9,296 nucleotides of DNA from Hodarchaeum sp048939265 (lineage in GTDB: Archaea; Asgardarchaeota; Heimdallarchaeia; Hodarchaeales; Hodarchaeaceae), in the NCBI GenBank assembly GCA_048939265.1, contig JBHLPQ010000151.1:1-9296 (forward strand). The letters run 5' to 3'. The position numbers and the translations under genes are program-made. This document shows, in pieces, positions 7,901 to 9,296 of the stretch; position 1 is the first letter of the stretch, and each line of letters starts with the position of its first letter. Below the pieces are notes generated by a model. The model was not told where the DNA came from, did not search any database, and saw only the letters and a list, made by a program, of their open reading frames with translations.

Positions 7901-8594
7901 TGCGGATACGGATCTCGACGGTTACAGCGACCCCCTTGAGTTATGGATTGGTACTGATCCTCTCGAGTATACACTGGAAGAAGACTTTTTAGCAGCAGTT
8001 CTTCGATTAACTTCTCCTCTACAGATGAAAAACCCTGTACACAATGGTTCGTACTCAGTAGGATCAATATCCTTTGAGTTGTTAAATTTAACTGCTTTAA
8101 CTCACGTTACCTTCCGATATCGGCAAGTATCAACTAGTGAAATCACAAATCAGACTACTACTACCACTAATATCCCAACAGCTTCAACAGCTACCACACC
8201 TGCTACAACACCCGCTACAACACCCATTACCACCCCATCCGCTCTCCCATCAAATACCTCAACTACTGATCAAACTCCCGCTGACGAATGGATAGGAAAT
8301 TTCACTATGAAATATCAAGGATATTCACGTTGGACTCACAGCGCAAGAAATTTCGATGAGGGTGAATATGAATTGCAAATATTTGGAATAGCGCCTGCCT
8401 ATAGTTATCCTACCTCCCCCGATAGGATTATTGGAACTGTAATGCTTGAAAATACCATCTATTTCCAGGTTGTTAAAGAAGAGATAGATTGGGGGCCAAT
8501 TTTAATTCTAGGATTTGCTGCAGTTGTTGTACTAGCAAGTGCTGCCTTTGTTGGTTTTTGGCTTATTAGACGGAGACGGTTATTATTAGTTTAG
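1872..8594 (+). CDS. Giant surface protein: helical and amphipathic-beta head, 27 TSP3-like Ca-binding repeats, Ig-like domain, C-terminal anchor
   Basis: This is a complete 2240-residue protein. Order of parts: hydrophobic signal or anchor 13-32; alpha/beta domain about 54-225; linker; mostly helical amphipathic region about 306-952; alternating-hydrophobic beta region about 953-1232; Pro-rich hinge; thrombospondin-type-3-like acidic repeats 1249-2030; Ig-like domain about 2041-2201 with a Thr/Pro-rich insert at about 2092-2136; membrane span about 2208-2232; then RRRR near the C-terminus. The acidic repeats follow x-D-[ST]-D-x-D-G-[LI]-x-D-x-x-E and very probably bind calcium, making a stiff stalk. 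There are only five Cys in the whole protein, so it lacks the disulfides of animal thrombospondins. The ATG at 1872 overlaps the upstream stop (ATGA) and has a strong ribosome binding site. The stalk and anchor are clear. I do not recognise the 900-residue head; no enzyme motif was found in it. A role in adhesion or ligand capture outside the cell is inference. Confidence 0.92.
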   Translation: MIYIKKLNRYRNIVYSIFIMAILFVSVASVVAKRNEMNLIVHEKPPFEKQYSGFDLPRKIAVVYDNNHSLLVNTALNVFTSAGIIYHNIHLVPVENWNDLRLVILDNSFWIKSYFIEGKLDGVLLGGEIIKWEEIAKTVDKPTTFHVFGSGSTDQLRPLVPVNETKVRIEGTPMLGAEQSYFYNLWEIGDIMAEDPGLGYQRVAEDFRILGVKYFAENINRILNGIMVPEKMEYPLGEIDYAARSRAWDDKMESWSDAYQIMPDQSIRRFDNDSIPTPETQVRIFNEDDSDAQFKISDIPLFSGIEGPTAAVIDAILSVLIKFGGSALGLDPDTAIDICNTIKDIAMMFTSSDEGEGDVKGTIKKLITLITDNAPIPEKIKPFLPLVVDALYLIRGDPTDITDFAGSIVETIFTVIGDVNNTAVNTMLKILKGTLLNGVELAEKIISEKEKAEEDGKKFNLLNTIVGFAIDKVLNASTYSWWSSVLNDTNSPLLKEIGKIMGFLSPLIKAFTTGDFDDLMETVPDFVEYLFSKTTKQNLTSREESAISTISEFYRTAMAFFDAFTLPGNALEYWTTGSENEAITANQKMLFKVINAAMPMLGITLSANDQRVSLFSKDMMTIISNASRDQLEDRNQLKQLISSSMSKNSLPTDSTEAKTLIEALAWLGAICIPSMPEPFASDIKQVSKQFLNITAVNETVSNTKERIFFIVLETIFGIIALGKQNTAAQLLLVDDASKLSEKDIEEMGENKTLELKEIQTKIVLIGKDAVLGLFEIWIDGLNTTEGIKTGLKKGVSIFANGILFVTQVLLSAKGNSITSFLRAAAMQAGVLLFDYIGLDGTAMMEVIQSLFTGLVGNNILGGAATFNATQTCTQLQDIVTEALEKKDVPEYLIKLAEKGIYYLFMIKDLLSGGIDFIFKEFKTLLASFLADLISDFTGKIADKISAKPLLNLGGDIPLPGGDVIGIKLSFNLSIGLNVYWDNEAFREWIEDIIFTGINDFKLDIPEFFKKIITFISFAPVFSASLTASTVSSGGGGVFAAVLAPLGVDLEVWGSIGFSIQLFSFSSGGFEPEGFMKILEWHFSIGFKVSKEITIIEIILYCTGGGAAAAGTVNKAMSYIGLDVLTLTIWLSAAFEIYQKAAHNGEPAQGSLTLTIGIGAFITIGLDLRIVGIVFKIGLDIYLIFHQDLTPGKIGPFTITLDIVLWAKLVLTFLFWDFEIGFEFRPPGFPLELLPPPESPELKEDALGYDSDNDGLSDAQENESTSLDPYNPDTDGDGLKDKYELKVSKTDPGKYDTDGDGLSDFIEWYGVHSPPKADPNIYDTDMDGISDGDEVLLYGTNPNSRDTDMDGLTDYFEVTTDWEIPSQLVLENDSEENIIIHHQPITPSVTAVRIGNNIYNNRTDPLNPDTDDDGLLDGQEGEFGPWWGNLNNYPEESDKPMLLFNKGYTHPLDNDTDDDSFYQYYDGSIAGTSESKVYTRDMRDGVEVRGIAATIIEDGEPVSKVFQTNPCNPDSDGDTGMGREPVAGGFLNSDGYELSLDPASDPLDADTDDDGLIDGLEGTLLSERNVTTNFFNPDTDGDSLPDGIEIALELDPSDPDSDNDLILDGDEFFIYNTNPHMPDTDYDGVDDYWELFFSHSNPHSADSDGDGLKDASEIYLYGTDPVDEDSDNDDITDRDEIIEFGTDPMNPDSDGDGIRDGPEIFLYETDPNNIDSDYDSILSPDENGDPTFLWTDYDEIQFGTNPKSIDSDNDSLFDTWELYLAQGDIPNFENLPLDALDNDTDDDGLIDGKELVIGEIEILVFPFIAYQTVFPLLTSPVDPDSDDDKLGDKFEVDNNMRPDLVDTDNDTLSDWDEIYIHETDPRKNDTDGDGIADNEEITFAAPGGMGSENEYNPLYLTNALDPDSDGDGWPDGLEIFADDGDPRYNPYNNDTNANGILDGYERDFDHDMISDGDEYNTYNFYGTDVNNNGVPDGYEHGGFLDYRNPDSDFDGLMDGDEILVYGTLPYTADTDLDGYSDPLELWIGTDPLEYTLEEDFLAAVLRLTSPLQMKNPVHNGSYSVGSISFELLNLTALTHVTFRYRQVSTSEITNQTTTTTNIPTASTATTPATTPATTPITTPSALPSNTSTTDQTPADEWIGNFTMKYQGYSRWTHSARNFDEGEYELQIFGIAPAYSYPTSPDRIIGTVMLENTIYFQVVKEEIDWGPILILGFAAVVVLASAAFVGFWLIRRRRLLLV
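2031..2546 (+). other. Unrecognised alpha/beta (Rossmann-like) domain of the giant protein
   Basis: Residues about 54-225 alternate short hydrophobic strands and helices: KIAVVYD near 59-65, LRLVILD near 100-106, GVLLGGE near 122-128, and a strand ending FHVFGSG. The pattern resembles an alpha/beta sandwich of the kind seen in amidotransferase-like or receptor-like folds. I cannot match it to a named family, and no catalytic Cys-His or Ser-His arrangement is evident. It is the part farthest from the C-terminal anchor. Confidence 0.45.
2787..4727 (+). other. Long amphipathic helical region of the giant protein
   Basis: Residues about 306-952 are dominated by predicted helices of 15-30 residues with hydrophobic faces, for example around TAAVIDAILSVLIKF, ERIFFIVLETIFGIIAL and GILFVTQVLLSA. 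Short charged or Gly/Pro/Asn turns separate them. The run could be an alpha-solenoid or a bundle with a large hydrophobic core. Some helices are hydrophobic enough to touch a membrane, but few look like classical spans. No family was recognised. Confidence 0.5.
4728..5567 (+). other. Alternating-hydrophobic (amphipathic beta) region of the giant protein
   Basis: Residues about 953-1232 contain many strands in which every second residue is hydrophobic, for example GIKLSFNLSIGLNVYW, SLTLTIGIGAFITIGLDL, TITLDIVLWAKLVL and FEIGFEF. Helical stretches and Gly-rich turns (SGGGG, GGGAAAAG) come between them. This is what a beta-barrel or a sheet lining a hydrophobic cavity looks like. It ends in a Pro-rich hinge (LPPPESP) just before the calcium-binding stalk. 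The family is not recognised; the secondary-structure reading is by eye. Confidence 0.45.
5616..7961 (+). repeat. Array of 27 thrombospondin-type-3-like calcium-binding repeats (coding)
   Basis: Residues 1249-2030 hold 27 acidic loops by my count, consensus x-D-[ST]-D-x-D-G-[LI]-x-D-x-x-E, usually followed by [YF]GT[DN]P. In the regular part (about residues 1640-1715) the period is exactly 23 residues, or 69 bases. Elsewhere inserts of up to about 60 residues separate the loops. The DNA repeats are diverged, with blocks such as GATACTGATGATGATGGA recurring near 6093, 6515 and 7215. Loops 7, 8, 16 and 23 are degenerate at one or more ligand positions. The family is known to bind calcium and form rigid stalks. 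Confidence 0.92.
7992..8474 (+). other. Ig-like domain split by a Thr/Pro-rich insert
   Basis: Residues about 2041-2201 have the order of a bacterial or archaeal Ig-like domain: LTSPLQ, then NGSYSVGSISFELLN, then a THVTFRYR strand. After the insert come W-x-G-NFTMKY, a WTHSA turn, a GEYELQIFG strand, and a final NTIYFQV strand. The Thr/Pro-rich segment sits between the TFRYR and FTMKY strands, so it interrupts the domain instead of flanking it. The domain lies directly outside the C-terminal membrane span. Confidence 0.6.
8154..8267 (+). repeat. Thr/Pro-rich low-complexity segment with 12-bp tandem repeats
   Basis: Residues 2095-2132 are mostly Thr, Pro, Ala and Ser. They include a TTTTT run and four copies of a TTP tetrapeptide unit at 8193-8237, where the DNA repeats with a 12-base period (ACA-CCY-GCT-ACA). 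Such segments in archaeal surface proteins are usually extended and O-glycosylated; that role is inferred here. Confidence 0.85.
8493..8591 (+). other. C-terminal transmembrane anchor of the giant protein
   Basis: Residues 2208-2232 form one strongly hydrophobic span starting GPILILGFAAVVV, followed by RRRR and a short LLLV tail. By the positive-inside rule the arginines are cytoplasmic and the rest of the protein is outside. No PGF or LPXTG-type sorting motif precedes the span. Confidence 0.92.
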
Positions 8595-8597
8595 GAG
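8594..8597 (+). promoter_or_regulatory. Ribosome binding site for the beta-helix gene
   Basis: GGAG starts at the last base of the giant gene's TAG stop and ends nine bases before the ATG at 8607. It supports that start and same-transcript translation with the upstream gene. It is weaker than the site before the giant gene. Confidence 0.7.
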
Positions 8598-8606
8598 TTT
8601 ATTACA

Positions 8607-9296
8607 ATGAAAGATAGAGTATTAATTTGGATTGTTTTATTGATTGTTACATTTACATTAACTGGAAATAATCTGGTATTTGATTCTTTAGATATTCCAG
8701 ATGATGTTACTAAGAAGACATTCAAATCGATTTCACAAACAAATTCTCCTGATGATATAGTCGGTCAGATTGTAAATTCCCCTATTTATCTGATAAATAA
8801 ACCAAACTTAATAATAGCAGATAATATTATTGGCAACTTCACGAATTCTACTCATCCCTGTGGAATATGGCTTATTAATTGCCCAAACACGCAAATCTAT
8901 AATAACACAATTACTAATATAACATCAACCTCAAATACGGCCTCAGCTATCCATATAGTGAACTCTGAAAATACGACCATTTGGAATAATACAATTGAAA
9001 TGATAACCTCCACTTCTTCGGTAATCGGTTATCCTCGTGATATTTATGGTATTCGGATTAATAACAGTATGGAGACTGCCATCTCTGATGTGAAAATAAG
9101 TCAGCTAAAGTCTTCCTACGGAAACGGGTACGGAATCTCGATAGAATCGTCACAAACGAGTAAGATTAACGATTCTGAAATTGATGATATTAATTCAAAA
9201 TCTTCTCATGGTATTCGTGTCTATAACAGTCCGTTTACAATTGTAGAAGACAATATAATTACAAATATCTTTTCTTCTACCTTGACATCATTTGGA
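8607..9296 (+). CDS. Secreted right-handed beta-helix (NosD/PbH1-like) protein, 3' end outside window (partial)
   Basis: An ATG-started frame stays open for 230 codons to the right edge, so the C-terminus is missing. Residues 5-20 are hydrophobic (VLIWIVLLIVTFTLTG), consistent with a Sec signal. From about residue 60 the sequence shows parallel beta-helix coils, with a G/A-I-x-[ILV]-x-N/S strand recurring at residues 86, 114, 148, 176 and 202 (spacing 26-34). Between these lie NNTI or DSEI-type turns. This is the pattern of PbH1 repeats in NosD-like and polysaccharide-binding or -lyase proteins. Eight N-X-S/T sequons occur in the 230 residues, so heavy N-glycosylation is likely if the host does this. 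No catalytic residues can be assigned from the visible part. The gene follows the giant gene by 12 bases with its own ribosome binding site, so co-expression is likely. The missing C-terminus may hold a membrane anchor like those of its neighbours. Confidence 0.85.
   Translation, partial: MKDRVLIWIVLLIVTFTLTGNNLVFDSLDIPDDVTKKTFKSISQTNSPDDIVGQIVNSPIYLINKPNLIIADNIIGNFTNSTHPCGIWLINCPNTQIYNNTITNITSTSNTASAIHIVNSENTTIWNNTIEMITSTSSVIGYPRDIYGIRINNSMETAISDVKISQLKSSYGNGYGISIESSQTSKINDSEIDDINSKSSHGIRVYNSPFTIVEDNIITNIFSSTLTSFG

Noticed and set aside
5616..7961. Repeated DNA blocks that might be a CRISPR or mobile-element repeat
   Set aside because: The repeats are in frame, diverged, and encode DxDxDG loops with a 69-base period. 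There are no identical repeats with unique spacers.
5616..7961. Dockerin or EF-hand domains
   Set aside because: The DxDxDG loops resemble them, but the repeats lack the flanking helices and paired arrangement of dockerins or EF-hands, and they run as a long tandem array with GT[DN]P joints typical of thrombospondin type 3 repeats.
8595..8606. Possible terminator or promoter between the giant gene and the beta-helix gene
   Set aside because: The gap is 12 bases and mainly holds the ribosome binding site and spacer. There is no hairpin, U-tract or TATA-like element with room to act.

Overview
The window is a dense, single-strand stretch of three collinear genes for exported or surface-anchored proteins, all on the + strand. 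The first is cut by the left edge, the second is complete and very large (2240 aa), and the third is cut by the right edge. Only 12 bases between stop and start codons are non-coding. Genes 1 and 2 overlap by four bases (ATGA), and gene 3 starts 12 bases after gene 2 stops. Both internal starts have purine-rich ribosome binding sites. The three genes therefore read as one transcription unit whose promoter and terminator lie outside the window. No tRNA, rRNA, CRISPR, mobile element or attachment site was seen.

Likely source: the DNA is AT-rich. The proteins carry marks common in archaeal cell-surface proteins: C-terminal membrane anchors followed by an Arg/Lys cluster, a Thr/Pro-rich low-complexity segment, many N-X-S/T sequons, a long thrombospondin-type-3-like calcium-binding array, and NosD-type beta-helix coils. 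An archaeon is the best reading, and an Asgard archaeon is plausible from the style of the giant protein. There is no marker gene here, so this assignment is inference.

Layout: positions 1-1875 encode the C-terminal 624 residues of a beta-propeller protein with one C-terminal membrane anchor. Positions 1872-8594 encode the giant protein. In order it has an N-terminal signal or anchor, an unrecognised alpha/beta domain, about 650 residues of mostly helical amphipathic sequence, about 280 residues of alternating-hydrophobic (amphipathic beta) sequence, 27 acidic DxDxDG-type loops over about 780 residues, an Ig-like domain interrupted by a Thr/Pro-rich insert, and a C-terminal membrane anchor with four arginines. 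Positions 8607-9296 encode the N-terminal 230 residues of a secreted, probably glycosylated, right-handed parallel beta-helix protein.

How they may work together: all three appear to face outwards, and two are membrane-anchored. A propeller, a calcium-stiffened giant stalk carrying a hydrophobic head, and a beta-helix could form a surface complex for adhesion, for binding polysaccharide, or for handling a hydrophobic ligand. This is inference from architecture and gene order. No catalytic site was identified in any of the three.
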